Of a DNA stretch of 64,000 bases, positions 31,861 through 44,449 are shown piece after piece. The stretch comes from Rugalucina vietnamica (taxonomy: Eukaryota > Mollusca > Bivalvia > Lucinida > Lucinidae): assembly GCA_964017185.1 (NCBI GenBank), contig OZ024871.1, positions 3,921,472 through 3,985,471 on the forward strand, given 5' to 3'. The position numbers and the translations under genes are program-made. The stretch's first letter is position 1, and each line of letters opens with the position of its first letter. The notes under the pieces were generated by a model, which had not been told where the DNA came from, made no database searches, and saw only the letters and a program-made list of their open reading frames with translations.

Positions 31861-33440
31861 CTATACCAACAAATACAGAATTGAGAGGTAGTTATTTTGT
31901 ACTATTTTAGCACAAACGCGATTATTCGTGAAGCAACGCATTTTATAGCCACTCAGCGTAACAGTTATTACATTTATTGCATCTTCAGAAGCAGCCAATA
32001 ATAAAGTGTATCCGATATTCACTAGGATGGAGATTAATCCGACAGTTTTGTTCATTTAAATATCCAACAACAGCTAAAGTCAACTGGATATTGATCCTGT
32101 CGGGGAATTATTCAAATAACTTTCAGGAGTATTACATAATCCTGTTAGATCGATGATTTTCTCCTTTTTAGATGTAAAAGCCCCGGCGGGATTATGTTAC
32201 AATAGTACTATTGCGAACAAAATTCTTCGGGGACTTTAAACATTATTTTATTTGAATTGCTACTCATTCCCTGCGCTATCAAGTTTTTGATAATTTTTAT
32301 CTGTTCAACAAAGCAATTTCCGGGTTCTTGAATATTCAGTTCCAAATTAATGTAGAACCATAATCGTTTTTCTGCTCCTTTTGGTAGTTACTACTTATTT
32401 TGCAAAATATCTTCTATAAAGCAATTATGCCGATCTAATGAATAATTTTCTCACTTACCAAAAGCGGCATTACATATTCAGAATTAATCAAAATTGTCGA
32501 TAATGCACACAGAACAATGCACACTTCATACAGTTAACACTCAATATAATTCCTAATGAAAATTGGTACGAATTGTCATGGAAGAAAATGCTAGGATGAA
32601 TTCAGAAAATAAGTCAATTGGTTAGTCAATGGTATTTTCTTTATACAATAAGTAAGTGTTAATGACGCCATTGTGACAGTTGGTTTTCAGGAATCCCTAT
32701 CAGGTAAAATATAAATAGGAGTCAAAGAAACGTTTTTGGTCTGTGAACGTATATACGGGATTGTCCTTAATATTCAAAATAGGGTTTCCACTTCAAAGAA
32801 AATATTTGACGCTTTTTTTTCTTTTTGATCCGGATATGTTAGGACTATACACGTACATCGAAATATTGACTTTAGCCACGCAATATGATAACAGAAGGGA
32901 CACTTCTGGAAATTAGACGTCTGGTCTTCATTTCACTTGGTGATCACAATACTGACAGGCTAATATTTACATTGTCTAGAAGACAAAATGGTTAATCGTA
33001 TTTGGCTGATCTTTGTAAGTTTCTGCAATCACACTAACACACATCTGTATTACGAAAAGTTGTTTGCCTTTTACCGTTTATTTAATAAAACTTAGGTCGC
33101 TATGATTCGACTTAGTTTGGATTCAGATATGTTGTCAATAAGGGAAGAAAAGAAACGCTTCGCCAAGCGTCAACATCCATGAAATAAGTACGGACAAACA
33201 TCGCAGACATTGGCAATCTGTTAGATGATAGTATTAGGCTCTCAGACACCAAGCTTTGTCAATTAATCTTTACATTCCTTCTATAGACAGACATTCAAGT
33301 GGTCATATTCGTTTGACCTCAAAACGATATTTAAGAAATTTGGCGCATTTTGTGCAATCACAGCATTTTGTATATCGATCAGATGACCAAGACTTCGTTA
33401 CGCAGTTGACCAAATGTCAGTTTATGTTGTGCCAGAGACA
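31861..33440 (+). repeat. Unit L, copy 1 (3' modules)
   Basis: Carries, in order: CATCTTCAGAAGCAGCCAAT, TTGTTCATTTAAATATCCAA (the empty site of the element at 52133), TTGATCCTGTCGGGGAATTA, AAAGCCCCGGCGGGATTATG, TTCATTTCACTTGGTGATCA, GGACAAACATCGCAGACATT and GACCTCAAAACGATAT. The same order is found at 41005-43395 and 52040-54670. No ORF with recognisable product. A PLE is inserted immediately after. Confidence 0.82.
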
Positions 33441-33444
33441 AAAA

Positions 33445-34444
33445 GATACAAGTAGGCAAAGATCAGGAAAAGGCGCAATCAGAAAAAAGATTCCCACTCC
33501 AAAAACCGAGGTGGGAAAAAACTAAATTAACAATCGGGTACTTATACCATGAAAACATATCGTAAGCCGTGTGAGCAGCTATTTTCCCAATAGGTGGCCA
33601 CTCAGTTACCTAAACTTAACTAAATATATGAAAACATAAATAAGGCGCCACTAGCACAAAAGTTTTAAACACCAAGACATAAAACAAAAAGAACCACCAC
33701 AGAAGTATCGCCTTGGAACGATCAGAAATATAAAATTACTGGCGGGCTTTAATCGATTTTAAATGGCCGTATCCTCACCCTCAGCTTCGGCAGTGGTTTA
33801 TAACATTTAGTTTGTTCTTCGGTCCTCGTGGTGAATCTCTAACTAGTCAATGAAGCATCAAGGACAAACGAATAAATCATAATAAACATCCTGATGAATC
33901 AAAAACGAGGACTCAATAGATTCAGTAAGCTGCCCGACGATGGAGATCCCTGGGCGCCGAATAACTTACTGAAACCTGGAGCAAAAGAAAAAACACCAGT
34001 TGGACCCCGAAGGGCCGAGCAACACACAAGAAGCTCCGGCCCCAACCAACAAAAATGAATAGCTTCAAGTCGGGGCCATCATAGAGTCTGACGCCCGACC
34101 CACCGGCGTGCAGTTAAAGAAGGCAGCATAGTTATCAACCTTAATTGGGTGGTTAAAGACTAAGCATGCAGACTGTCACATAACATTCAAGTAATAACTT
34201 ATACGTCTGTAACGTGTTATGATTTTTCTGAACTGAAAAGAAAAATCATTCCTTCCTTTAAGTTTCTTAAATTTCTAAAACCAAATCACCATAAAATTGT
34301 GGTTCCGAAAGGCCCTCACCTAAAAGCGACTTTAACCCAACATTATATTTGGAAATCAATCCATAGTGTCTACGATAAAATTTAGAAAATGTTTTTCGAA
34401 GTTTGTGATACCGATAGCCCTGTTGGAGAAGTTTGGCCGTTAAA
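33445..34444 (-). mobile_element. PLE copy, downstream member of a head-to-tail pair
   Basis: Tail at 33445 (ATACAAGTAGGCAAAGATCA), 3' UTR, then minus-strand coding for the RT C-terminus (ISKYNVGLKSLLGEGL, SEPQFYGDLV; upstream KLLQQGYRYHKLRKTFSKF). Coding stops at GGCCGTTAAA, where it meets the tail of the next copy at 34445. This is a tandem junction with a 5'-truncated inner copy. Confidence 0.9.
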
Positions 34445-35935
34445 AAAGGTGCAAGTAGGCAATGATCAGGAAATGGCGCAATCAGAAAGACATTCCCACT
34501 CAATAAACCGAGGGGTGGGAAAAAAATAAAATGACACTTAGGCACTTATACCGAGAAAACATATCGTAAGCCGAGTGAGCAGCTATTCCCCAAAAGGCGG
34601 CCACTCAGTTACCCGAACTGAATTAAAAATATGAAATCGTACATTAGGCTCAAACAACACAAAAATTCGACTCCAAAACACAAAACAATTGGAACCACAA
34701 CAGAAGTATCGCCTTGGAACGATCAGTAATATAAAATTACTGGGGGGCTTAAACCGATTCTACAGACACCTAACCTCACCCTCATCTTCTGCAGTGGTTC
34801 ACAACATTTAGATAGTTGTTCGGTCCTCGTGGTGAATCTCTAACTAGTCAATGAATCATCAAGGACAAACGAATAAAAAATGATAATCACCTTGATGAAT
34901 CACAACGAGGACTCAACAGACCGACAATGGGCATCCCTGGGCGCAGAATAACTTACTGTAACCCGGAGCAAAAGAAAAACACCAGTTGAACCCCGGTGGG
35001 CCAAGCAACTGACAAGAAGCTCCGGCCCCAACCAACTAAAATGAATAGATTTATGTCGGGGCCATCATAGAGTCTGACGCCCGACCCACCGGCGTGCAAT
35101 TAAAGAAGGCAGCATAGTTATCAACCATGATTGGGTTAAAAACTAAGCATGCAAACTGTCGCATAACATTCAAATTATAACCTATACGTCTGTAACGTGA
35201 ATGAAAAGAAAACTCATTTCTTCCTATAAGCTTCTTAGATTTGTAAACCAAGTCACCATAAAATTCTGGTTCCGAAAGGCCCTCACGTAAAGGCGTCTTT
35301 AGCCCAACATTAAATTTGGAAATCAATTCATAGGGTCTGCGATGAAATTTAGAAAATGTTTTTCGAAGTTTATGATACCAATAGCCCTGCTGGAGAAGTT
35401 AAACATTTATTTCAAGCGTTGAAGTCCGTAACATGATTACAGACCCTAGCAAGCCTAATAAGTTGCGAAATGTATACACCATAAGAAGCACGACGAGGAG
35501 CGTCACCATCCAAAAAACGGAAAAGTTACTATATCAAAATCAAAGTCATCGCGCTTATCATAAATTTTAGAAATAACAAATCCATTTGCAACAGAAAGAT
35601 GTAAATCTAAAAAGGGGGCTTCGGTATCTGAGATATTAGCTTTGTTCAACTGTAGTTCAGGTGGATAAATTTGATTAACCATACTTTCAAAATAAGGGTT
35701 GTCAATGTTCAAAAGTTTATCGAGGTACCTGGAAGTCGAATTAAAAGCCTCGATAACATCAGCTTGATTATCATGGTTAAGAGAATCCATGAAATCTCTT
35801 TCGTAGCAGTATAAAAATAAATCAGCTACGAGAGGTGCGCAATTTGTACCCATCGGAATTCCATAAATTTGACAGTATAACTTTGTCCCAAATCTAATAT
35901 AAATATTATACAATGTTTGGTGCAATTTTGATGGT
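34445..35935 (-). mobile_element. PLE copy, upstream member of the pair, with RT motifs B-C and thumb
   Basis: Minus strand from 35925: TLYNIYIRFGTKLYCQIYGI, PMGTNCAPLVADLFLYCYER, DFMDSLNHDNQADVIEAFNS, RYLDKLLN and EAPFLDLHLSVANGFVISKI, then a frameshift at about 35503. The C-terminal block (35051-35326) includes ISKFNVGLKTPLREGL and CTPVGRASDSMMAPT. The catalytic motif is YLDK rather than YLDD, so the second metal-binding Asp is lost. The 5' end is truncated in the RT at about 35935. Confidence 0.92.
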
Positions 35936-36204
35936 TCAGTTTAACAATTTTTAAAATCCATTAGAACGGTATCTGCATACATATTTGTTTCGGATGGAAC
36001 ACAGGACACACATACATACTTGCAGTACCATTGACTGCTTCAAACGGCCTGAGTTGGTGGTCACATGAAGTTTATGTTAAGATCGTTACGAAAAGGACTG
36101 TCTATGTTTACAAATGAATTGTTTATTTGCGTTTGTAGTAGAATCAAGAAGAAATAGTCATTTTTTTCTCCAAATACTTTGTGTTTTTGTCATGAAGTAA
36201 GAAA
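35936..36204. other. Spacer before unit L copy 2
   Basis: No feature recognised. Confidence 0.3.
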
Positions 36205-36972
36205 TCAAATCAAAGTCCGCCCTTGCAATGTACTTTAATAACTGTAGCTCTTTTTTGTATGCCAGTAATTAGACATGGTTAGAAAACGTTCAAGCTGATC
36301 TTTGATATTCTAGTCGTCACCCCGGGCTGCAACTGTCGCATAGGCCCAGAATAATATTATTTGTCGTTTTCCTATAGCTTACGTCAGTGGTAGATGTAAC
36401 TTGAAGTCGGTTTTGGCAATTAGTCTAGTAAAAAAAAAACTAAAGTAGTCTGGCATTTCGTCACCATACACGTTAAATCCTTGTTTGTTTTTTCTTAGAA
36501 TATGAGATACAAAAGATTGCCTTCCTCCGCATTTTATTTTGTTTGTATATGTCGACTGCCCTCTGGTCTCCTTTCTTCTAGCCTTGAACTTTTTACCATT
36601 TCAAGAACATGTCTTTTCGTGACCACTGTCTATACAAAGACGACTGAGAACATGGACAACGAGAATTCGATAATAGCTCACGATGTTTTGCCTTGTAGTG
36701 ATTTTCAATCGTCTACCTGTGAAAATCCATTACTTTATTTTTACTATTTTTTCAGAGAAAATAGTTTCTGAGCATACATGGTACTGAATGCAGCAAGAAA
36801 CATCCTGGGGCACAATATTTGTCCCATATTGATGAACCATGATTCTTGCATACAGCAAAACCAATGTCCCAATCATGAAATTCACATGCCGTTTGAACAT
36901 GGTTTTTGGCCGACGTCATTGGTCAATGCGACGTTACGTCACGTGTTTCGTAGAAACAAAATGGCCGACGTC

Positions 36973-36975
<3 letters not shown>

Positions 36976-37021
<46 letters not shown>

Positions 37022-37023
37022 AA
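36976..37023 (+). repeat. (GAAA)n microsatellite
   Basis: About eleven GAAA units in a row within unit L copy 2, absent from the matching place in the other copies. It creates KERKKERKKE chance peptides. Confidence 0.95.
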
Positions 37024-37551
37024 CAAAACACCATACTGCTATCTAAACAATCTTGAAAACTTCACTTTTGCCAGCAACATCCTCTTCATACTTTTGAGAA
37101 AGCCATGAAAAACTGCCTAGCATTGGCATATTTACCTTAATTATGATAATATATACACTTACAGAGATGATAAATGTTCGAGACAATATTCGCGAAATTT
37201 TTTCCCTGAAAAATTACAGCCTACCTCAAACCTTCTTTAAGTTACAATCATAATACTCACTAGAGGATGTTATCTTTCCATTTGGTATAAGTGTTATTAT
37301 CTTAGTCCTAGAGATGCTAAACTTTCCAGATTTTTGTCGTATTGATAAATTCATGGTTCTGGGGTGATATGGCTATATCAACATATACATATTTTGGGAT
37401 AGGACGTTGTTTTATTGTAAGACATAAAGAGGATGTCCAACGGCAAGAAGAATATTTAGCCTCAAATTTATTGAATTTGACACATCTTCAGAACCAGTCT
37501 TTAATAAAGTCTATCCGATTTTGAGTAGGGTAAGGATAAATACGTATGACC

Positions 37552-37552
<1 letters not shown>

Positions 37553-37601
<49 letters not shown>
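37553..37601 (+). repeat. T49 homopolymer
   Basis: An unbroken run of 49 T replaces the TTTGTTCATTTAAATATCC stretch of the other L copies just before ACTTAAGTCAACTGGGTATT. It could be a decayed retroposon tail on the minus strand or replication slippage. Run length from assembly may be unreliable. Confidence 0.9.
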
Positions 37602-37605
<4 letters not shown>

Positions 37606-37885
37606 AAGTCAACTGGGTATTGATCCTGTCGGGAAATTTTTCAAATAACGTTCACGAGTATTATATAATCCTGTTAGATTGGTGATTTTCTCCTTTTAAG
37701 ATGTAAAAGATTCTGTTACAATAGAACTATTGAACTACTGCGAACGGAATTCCTCAGGGACTTGAGACGTTGTTTTATTTGATTTTGTTTGAATTGCTAG
37801 TCATTACATGCACAATCATGTATGAGACAATTTCTATTTGTGCAGCAAAACAACTCCCCTTTGGTTCTCGAATATGCCAATTTAA

Positions 37886-38985
37886 TCAGAATTGAAGGTC
37901 TGACATTTCGACATATTACACGTAAAACACTATTATTGTTTTTTGTTTTGAAATGTTTTTTTTTTTTTTTTTTTTCTTTTTTTGAAAATCTAAAAAGAAA
38001 GAAAACATGACAACCGCTACATTTTATTGTGTATTTATCCACTGCATTTGAGTAACCATCTGTATTCTACCTACTTTGAACGTTTTACCAATTCTAGAAT
38101 ACGTCGTTTCGTGACCACTGCCTTTACAACTTTCAAATAAGGACAATGAGAATCCGATAACAGCTCATGACGTTTAGCTTTTGTGATGATCAATCGTCTA
38201 TCTGTCAACAATCATTAATGTTGTCGTTTTGGCTTTCAAGTCTGTTGCCAGACTTTCTTAGTGAATAAAAAAGTTTTGAAAGCAGCAAGAAACAGTTTTG
38301 GCTCAATGTGTATATGTGTCCCATATCTGTGACCCTTGATAGTGCCATTATTCAGTAGAAACGATCAAAGGAAAAGGGAGACTTCAATATTGACATGAGT
38401 GGGTGGGGTTAAACCGACATCTACTGTTTTTTTTAATCTGTCAATCAAATGATGATGTGCATTTATTGCTAATAGACGTCACAGATACTAGGAATGACTC
38501 AATATAGTTATTCTTTTACAATTTTAAATAGCTTGGTTTAGAATTGGAAATTAACTGGTTTTCGTGGGACCCATTTCCTGGAAAATGGTATGCATTTGAA
38601 TAAAAATTACACAACACCTACATGTCTAGGATACATAATATGAAAAATTAAGGATTATTTTGGGGTCATGGAAATGTATTTCTCTGGGGAAAAAGTAGCG
38701 TAAACATGTTTTTTTTTTTTTTTCTGGAAAATTCTCATAGTGGGTAACTTGGGGCGGCTCGTGTGCGCTTATTGTCCGTTGAAAGATGACATGCCTTTTG
38801 TTTCAGGTTCTTATATGATTGAAGTCAATGACTACATCGAAACATCTGGCTTATTTTTTTTTCAAAAAGCTAAGAAAATGGGCCACACGATTTGCTAAGA
38901 AGAGACTTTGTACTATTTTGTGGCACAAATATGATTATTCATGACGCATCACATCTTATAGCTATTCAAAATAACATTTATTATA
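37886..38985 (+). repeat. Unit L, copy 3 (5' modules)
   Basis: Starts at GAAGGTCTGACATTTCGACA and ACACGTAAAACAC, followed by CAATTCTAGAATACGTCGTT, AGAATCCGATAACAGCTCAT and TTGCCAGACTTTCT. After about 38390 collinearity is lost until TTTGTACTATTTTGTGGCAC near 38910, which matches 31893 in copy 1. T runs lie at 37956-37975 and 38709-38723. Confidence 0.72.
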
Positions 38986-39410
38986 TGCAAATCCAAGAAC
39001 GTGGTTTACGTCTTAAACTGTACAAAATGCGGACTTAAATACGTCCATGAGACTGCAAATTCTTTCAAAGAACGGGTTTGAGCCCATCATACAGACATTC
39101 GACAACGTAACGTACTGAAACCTCACGTCAACAGTTCGTCGCGGCCATAGTAAACCAAACAACCGGAGATTAAGACGGCTACAACAGCTCCAAAAATATT
39201 ACCAGCAGGACTTAACCTCAAACATTAAATTGCCTAACTGCGATAATTGTAAAAATAGAATCTTTCGTCACTAACACCACACTAAAAAGACACAGGCCTT
39301 CTATGAGACAAAGAGAACAACCTATCACTGCCACTCAAGCTGCGTTCGTAGGGAGAATGTTATTAATCATACCAAACTCAAACACGAGGGCAATTAAGGG
39401 GTTTCGATAG
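38986..39410 (+). pseudogene. GIY-YIG endonuclease remnant of a different PLE lineage
   Basis: From 38986: CKSKN, VVYVLNCTKCGLKYVHET (GIY and YIG motifs with two Cys between), then NSFKERV, stop, AHHTDIRQR, KPHVNSSSRP. A second frame from about 39147 reads RRLRRLQQLQKYYQQDL, LPNCDNCKNRIFRH, stop, TKKTQAFYETKRTTYHCHSS, CVRRENVINHTKLKHEGN. The GIY-YIG half is clear PLE style but differs in sequence from 15876. The Cys/His-rich second part I cannot place. Stops show decay. Confidence 0.7.
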
Positions 39411-39653
39411 TAATAAATAAGACAACTGCAATAAGTTAAAAAATCAAGAGCTATCGTTATTTGGTTCTTGTGAAATGTGGATAAAGACAACACAGATTGT
39501 GATGAAAATCACATGGTAGACGAAATTTGCATACGCCATCAAAAGAAGAAGGAAGAAGAATAAAAAATGAAAATGAATCGAAATTGCTTGCTCTGATCTT
39601 TTTTATTTAACAAATGTTCATAATTGAACAGATGTTTTAAATTCTCTAACTAG
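39411..39653. other. Spacer
   Basis: AGAAGAAGGAAGAAGAAT near 39545; otherwise nothing. Confidence 0.3.
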
Positions 39654-39985
39654 AAAAAGTACAAGTAGGCAAAGATCAGGAAAAGGCACAATCAGAAAAA
39701 GATTCCCACTCCAAAAACCGAAATGGTAAAAATTTAAATTAACAATCAGGTACTTATACCATGAAAACATATCGTAAGCCGAATGGGCAGCTATTTTCCC
39801 AATAGGTGGCCACTCAGTTACCTAAACTTAACTAAAAACATGAAAACATACATAAGGCGCCAACAGCACAAAACATTATTAAAACACCAAGACATAAAAC
39901 GAAAGAACCACCACAGAAGTATCGCCTTGGAACGATCAGTAATAAAAATACTGGCGGGCTTAAATCGATTTTACAGGCGATTTTA
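39654..39985 (-). mobile_element. PLE 3' tail fragment
   Basis: GTACAAGTAGGCAAAGATCA at the start, then the shared 3' UTR through CCACCACAGAAGTATCGCCT, ending at CTTAAATCGATTTTACAGGC. No coding part. Confidence 0.88.
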
Positions 39986-40895
39986 CAGACCTTTTCTGAC
40001 TCAGATCCATCCGGTATTGAAAGGGAAATAATATTTTTTTAAATTGAAGTTAAAGCTTTTAACATACTTATTGTCGGGACTATATGATCGTGATGTAAGG
40101 CAAGTGGTGGTTTGGTACTTGTATCTCATCTAATATTTATCAGAATTTAATAATTTTGGTATAATCAGATTGGAAATTTTCTAATCTAAACATCCATACA
40201 TCACATGTAAGAGGTGGGTGTGGGAAAATACTTATAGCAACTTAAAAAGCGTGGAAAGACCTATCAATTTATACATTATCTTATTTGCTAATTATTTCCC
40301 TTTTCAAAAATCAGGTTTTTTGTCATTCTAAGTATATACTTGGAGATGCACAAGACAATTTTGTTCAAAAATATGAAAAGATAGTTTTTGCAAAAAAAAT
40401 GTATTTTTGCCCTATAATGCATATATTCATTTTTTACCTTTCAATTTTTTATTTGGCATGTAGCTTGTTTTAAAACACATTTCTTTGACATGATGTAGAT
40501 CCTTTCCGTGAAAATTGAAATTGAAAATATTTCAAAAAGTCTATTTTTCTGATTTTCGAAAATCGATAACTTTTTAAAAGCATGGATGCCCCCACATTTG
40601 TTTTGCTTTTTTTGGTAGCATTCCACCTATATTTTAAGCTGTCTTAAAATGATATGTTTATTTATCAACATAAAATGGTATCGAGCTACCTTCAGAAAAA
40701 ATCATTATATCGGAACGAACGAACAAATTATACAACCCCGTGATATTTTAACCAGCATTGTGGGTACCACCACCAGGACAAGATAGAAACCCACCATATA
40801 CACGTACAAACTAAAGATTCTTCCCACTATCGACAGGAAAACACAGCAACCAACTAAATCCATATCATCTCTGCTAGAAGAATATAAATCAAAGA
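39986..40895. other. Unassigned AT-rich DNA (0.9 kb)
   Basis: No recognisable coding or repeat signal. Confidence 0.35.
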
Positions 40896-41004
40896 GGAAC
40901 AAGTGGGCAAAGATCAGGAAAAGGCCCAATCAGAAAAAGATTCCCACTCCAAAAACAATCAGGTACTTATACCATGAAAACATATCGTAAGCCGAATGAG
41001 CAGA
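40896..41004 (-). mobile_element. PLE tail scrap inserted at the L boundary
   Basis: AACAAGTGGGCAAAGATCAG, ATTCCCACTCCAAAAACAAT (with a 20-bp internal deletion) and CATATCGTAAGCCGAATGAG match the tail. Unit L sequence starts right after (AGTGTATTCGATATTGACTA). Confidence 0.82.
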
Positions 41005-43395
41005 GAATAATAGAGTGTATTCGATATTGACTAGGATGGAGATTAATCTGACAGTTTTGTTCATTTAAATATCCAACAACAGCTAAAGTCAACTGATTAT
41101 TGACCCTGTCGGGGAATTATTCAAATAACTTTCAGGAGTATTACATAATCCTGTTAGATCGATGATTTTCTCCTTTTAAGATGTAAAAGCCCCGGCGGGA
41201 TTGTGTTACAATAGCACTATAGCGAACAGAATTCCTCAGGGAATTGAGACATCGGTTCATTTGAATTGCTTCTCATTTCCTGCACAATCAAACCTCTGAT
41301 AATTTTATTTGTGCCGCAAAATCATTCCGGCTGCTTCAAAATGCAGTTCAAAATTAATATTGAACCATATTTTTTACGTTGTGGTAGTTACTTGTCCTTA
41401 AAATTAGAAGACTATGTTTTAACCCAGGATTTTTTCTATTGAGTTGTTTGCCCTTCAGTGCAATATTACATTGGCTTGAAATGTATTATTATATGCAAAC
41501 AAATAAAAATTTACCTTGCAGTCACAAATTTTTCTCAATTTTTTGTCTATCAGATTGGATGCATCTCGTTTTTCTGTTGCATTTGAATTGTGAGGATATG
41601 TCATGATGATATGTACATTTGTAAGTTTATGCCGATATAAGAAATACATATTCAGGATAAATCAAAACTGTCAACAATGCACACTGCGTATAGCTAACAT
41701 TCAATATTATTCCTTATGAAAATCGGTACAATTTGTCACAGAGGAAATTACTATATAGGATGATATTTCAAAATAAGTAAATAGATTAATTAACAAAATT
41801 TTCCTCCTACAATTGATATCACATGTAAGAATTTTGTGACCGTTGGTTTTCAAAAAACCCAATCAGGTAAAACATTAATTGGCTGGAAAGCAAGGAATAT
41901 AAAATATTCAATTTTCATTTTTATAAAGGTTCTTTAAAACAATATTGCCTGTGGTCGTTTTACGCATTTTTTCTTTCACATATGGAATAGATGGGCCACA
42001 TCCAACACAATATGTGAAATTTATGTTTCTTTCAATATTAGGAGTATATACATCGAAATATTGACTTAAACCACGTGATAACATAAGGGCATTTCGAAAA
42101 TTGGACGTCTGTTCTTCATTTCACTTGGTGATCAAATACTGACAGGCTTATATTTGTATTGTCTAGGAGACAAATTAGGTAATCGTATTTGACTATTTTT
42201 TGTAAGTTTCTGCAACCAAACCAACACACATCTGTCTTACGAAAAGGTCCTTTATCTTTTACCGGTTATTGGATAAAATTTGGTCGCTATATTTTGGCTT
42301 AGTTTGAATTGAGAATTTTTGTTAATGATGGATGAAAACGTTCCGTCAAACATCACCAATGGTGCAAAATTATGTTTCATTTAGTCTCCACTTTGCTCTG
42401 ATGTTATTTATACTTACTTGTTGTTATTATTATGATTCCTTGTAATTTTCTGTTTTAATTTTAGTCTCATGATAGCGTCTACTTTTGCCGTCCCAATAGG
42501 GCTTCATGTTTTGGTTCATGTTTTGGGTCTCGAATTTTGCGCCTTTAATGTGCGTCTTCATATATACATTTAATTAAGTTTAATTAATTGCTCATCTTTA
42601 GGGAAATTCACTCAGCTAGCTATATGCTCTCTTCCTACCTGAATCTGACTGTCATCTCACCTTTGTTTTAGGATGGATTTTCGGTTCTGATTGCACCAGT
42701 TTTGATCAATGTCATCGTTTCAAGAACTAGCGAAATTCGCAATTCAAAATAATTATTTTTGCAGAGGAAAAAGAGAAATTAATTTTTTGTTTTGATTAGT
42801 GACAAATGTGAAGTCTAAACAGAGAAAAATAATGACCATGAACTTCTCTTTGGCTTCATGTTGCCAATCTGAAGGGCCACTGAAGAGGCGTGAGTAGCCG
42901 AAACTGCGGTATGGTCCACCCCATTTCAGTAATATGTTCGCTGCTTTTAAAAGATCTCAGTTTTCATTTTTAAATCCATGAAAAATACGGACAAATATCA
43001 CAGACATTGGCAATCTGTTAGATGATAGTCTTAAGCGCCCAGACACTAAGCTTAATGCAATTTATCTTTACATTCTTTCTATAGAGAGACACTCAAGTGG
43101 TCCAAGTTAAAAAGATTATTTTAATAGATTTTGTTTGATGACAGAAGAAGACGTTTTAGAAACACAAACCAGTTCGCAGTCCACATTAAAATATGCCTCA
43201 TGTTAAATGCAAGACTCATATTGGTTTAAAATAACCTACTGTAAGATGTGTTATTATTCTTTTGACCTCAAAGCGATATCTAGAAAAATTGGCGCCTTTT
43301 GTGCAATCACAACATTTCTATATTTATCAGATGAGCGAGAATTCGTTATGCAACTGACTAAATGTTAGTTTATTTATACCAGAGACAAAGTTTGG
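41005..43395 (+). repeat. Unit L, copy 3 continued (3' modules)
   Basis: AGTGTATTCGATATTGACTA, TTGTTCATTTAAATATCCAA, GACCCTGTCGGGGAATTATT, AAAGCCCCGGCGGGATTGTG, TTCATTTCACTTGGTGATCA, GGACAAATATCACAGACATT and GACCTCAAAGCGATAT follow copy 1 in order. Bases about 42400-42980 are absent from copy 1 and include the AGCCGAAACTGCGGTATGG-like repeat shared with 1255-1357. Confidence 0.82.
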
Positions 43396-43416
43396 TACAG
43401 TTTTGAAGGTTCAAAT

Positions 43417-43494
43417 TTTTCCCACCTCGGTTTTTTGGAGAGGGATTCTCCTTCTTATTGCGCCTTTTCCTGATCGTTGCCTACTTGTACCTTT
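43417..43494 (+). mobile_element. PLE terminal tail only (about 78 bp)
   Basis: TTTTTCCCACCTCGGTTTTT, then ATTGCGCCTTTTCCTGATCG and TTGCCTACTTGTACCTTTC. This is a minimal insertion comparable in length to the one at 22172-22257. Confidence 0.85.
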
Positions 43495-44449
43495 CTATGT
43501 TTTGTTATGTAATAAAATGTCAGAGTTTTACAGTATTTGTCCTAGGACGTATTACAATCTAATTCCTAATTTTCATCTAAATCGGAAAAAAACGACGAAC
43601 ATTGTGTCACCGATAACTAGGATATAAATGCGTGCAAGAATTGTAGAAATTATTGTAACAGAGTAGCTGATTACTCAGTCAGTTCCCATTCCTCAAAAAG
43701 GGGTGACAGGTGTTTTGTATTTTTGAATGTTTGACCCACAAATACTTTGCCCCAAGATATTAGGCAGACGGTCTAAAAAGTGTACAATTTGTCCGATTAG
43801 ACAGCTCAAACGTACCTAAAATAACCAGGGCCTCGTTTTCATTTATTTATCTACTATGTTATATAAGGTTATTAAAAGATTTTAAGTCCTTGTTGTGTGC
43901 CCATATATCTCGTCAATATTGATTGTCGTAAGATCATCCACACAATGATAACTTGCTCAGCAAAAATGTTCTGCGCGCCTGATGCTTTTCAACTGAAACA
44001 GCATGTGCAACACAACATTTCCTAAATGGTATAACTTATTACCAAGCGAGTAAATGTGATTTTTAAAGTTGTCCAAATATGTGTGCGTGTGCGTGTGTGT
44101 CTGTGTGTGTTTTGTTGTTGTTGTTGTTGTGCAGAACATATGGCTCAGTAGTACATTGGTCAGTAGAGAGAGAGGTGAGATCATTACACACTGTTATGCG
44201 AAGCAAAATATAGGACAGCCTGATTGAAATGTCACAACAATTTCTAAAATTACTGTAAGACCTTTTTGAAAGCATATTCAGGTAGATATCATATTATCAT
44301 TGACCTCCAAATGCATGTAGAATATGATAGAACTATATTTTGACGAAACACAGTCTACAAGATTAAATATCTTACATAGAATTCAATGTAAATACAATCG
44401 ATTTCTGTATTTCAATCGCAGACAGGGACAAATGATTTTAGTAAATACC
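43495..44449. other. Unassigned DNA with a TG/TTG microsatellite
   Basis: GTGTGCGTGTGCGTGTGTG then TGTTGTTGTTGTTG at about 44080-44132. The apparent minus-strand ORFs rich in THTHTH derive from it. No gene seen. Confidence 0.4.

Larger units (their letters stand above)
36205..37885 (+). repeat. Unit L, copy 2
   Basis: In order: GTCCGCCCTTGCAATG, ATATTCTAGTCGTCACC, TCAAGAACATGTCTTTTCGT, CGAGAATTCGATAATAGCTC, ACTTTTGCCAGCAACATCCT, GATATGGCTATATCAACATA, TTGACACATCTTCAGAACCA, TTGATCCTGTCGGG and a TGCACAATC...GTGCAGCAAAAC end. It then jumps to an early module of copy 3 near 37886. It contains a GAAA microsatellite and a T49 run. No gene. Confidence 0.8.

Noticed and set aside
36778-37108. Overlapping Lys/Arg/Glu-rich ORFs
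   Set aside because: Produced by the GAAA microsatellite, which reads open in several frames.
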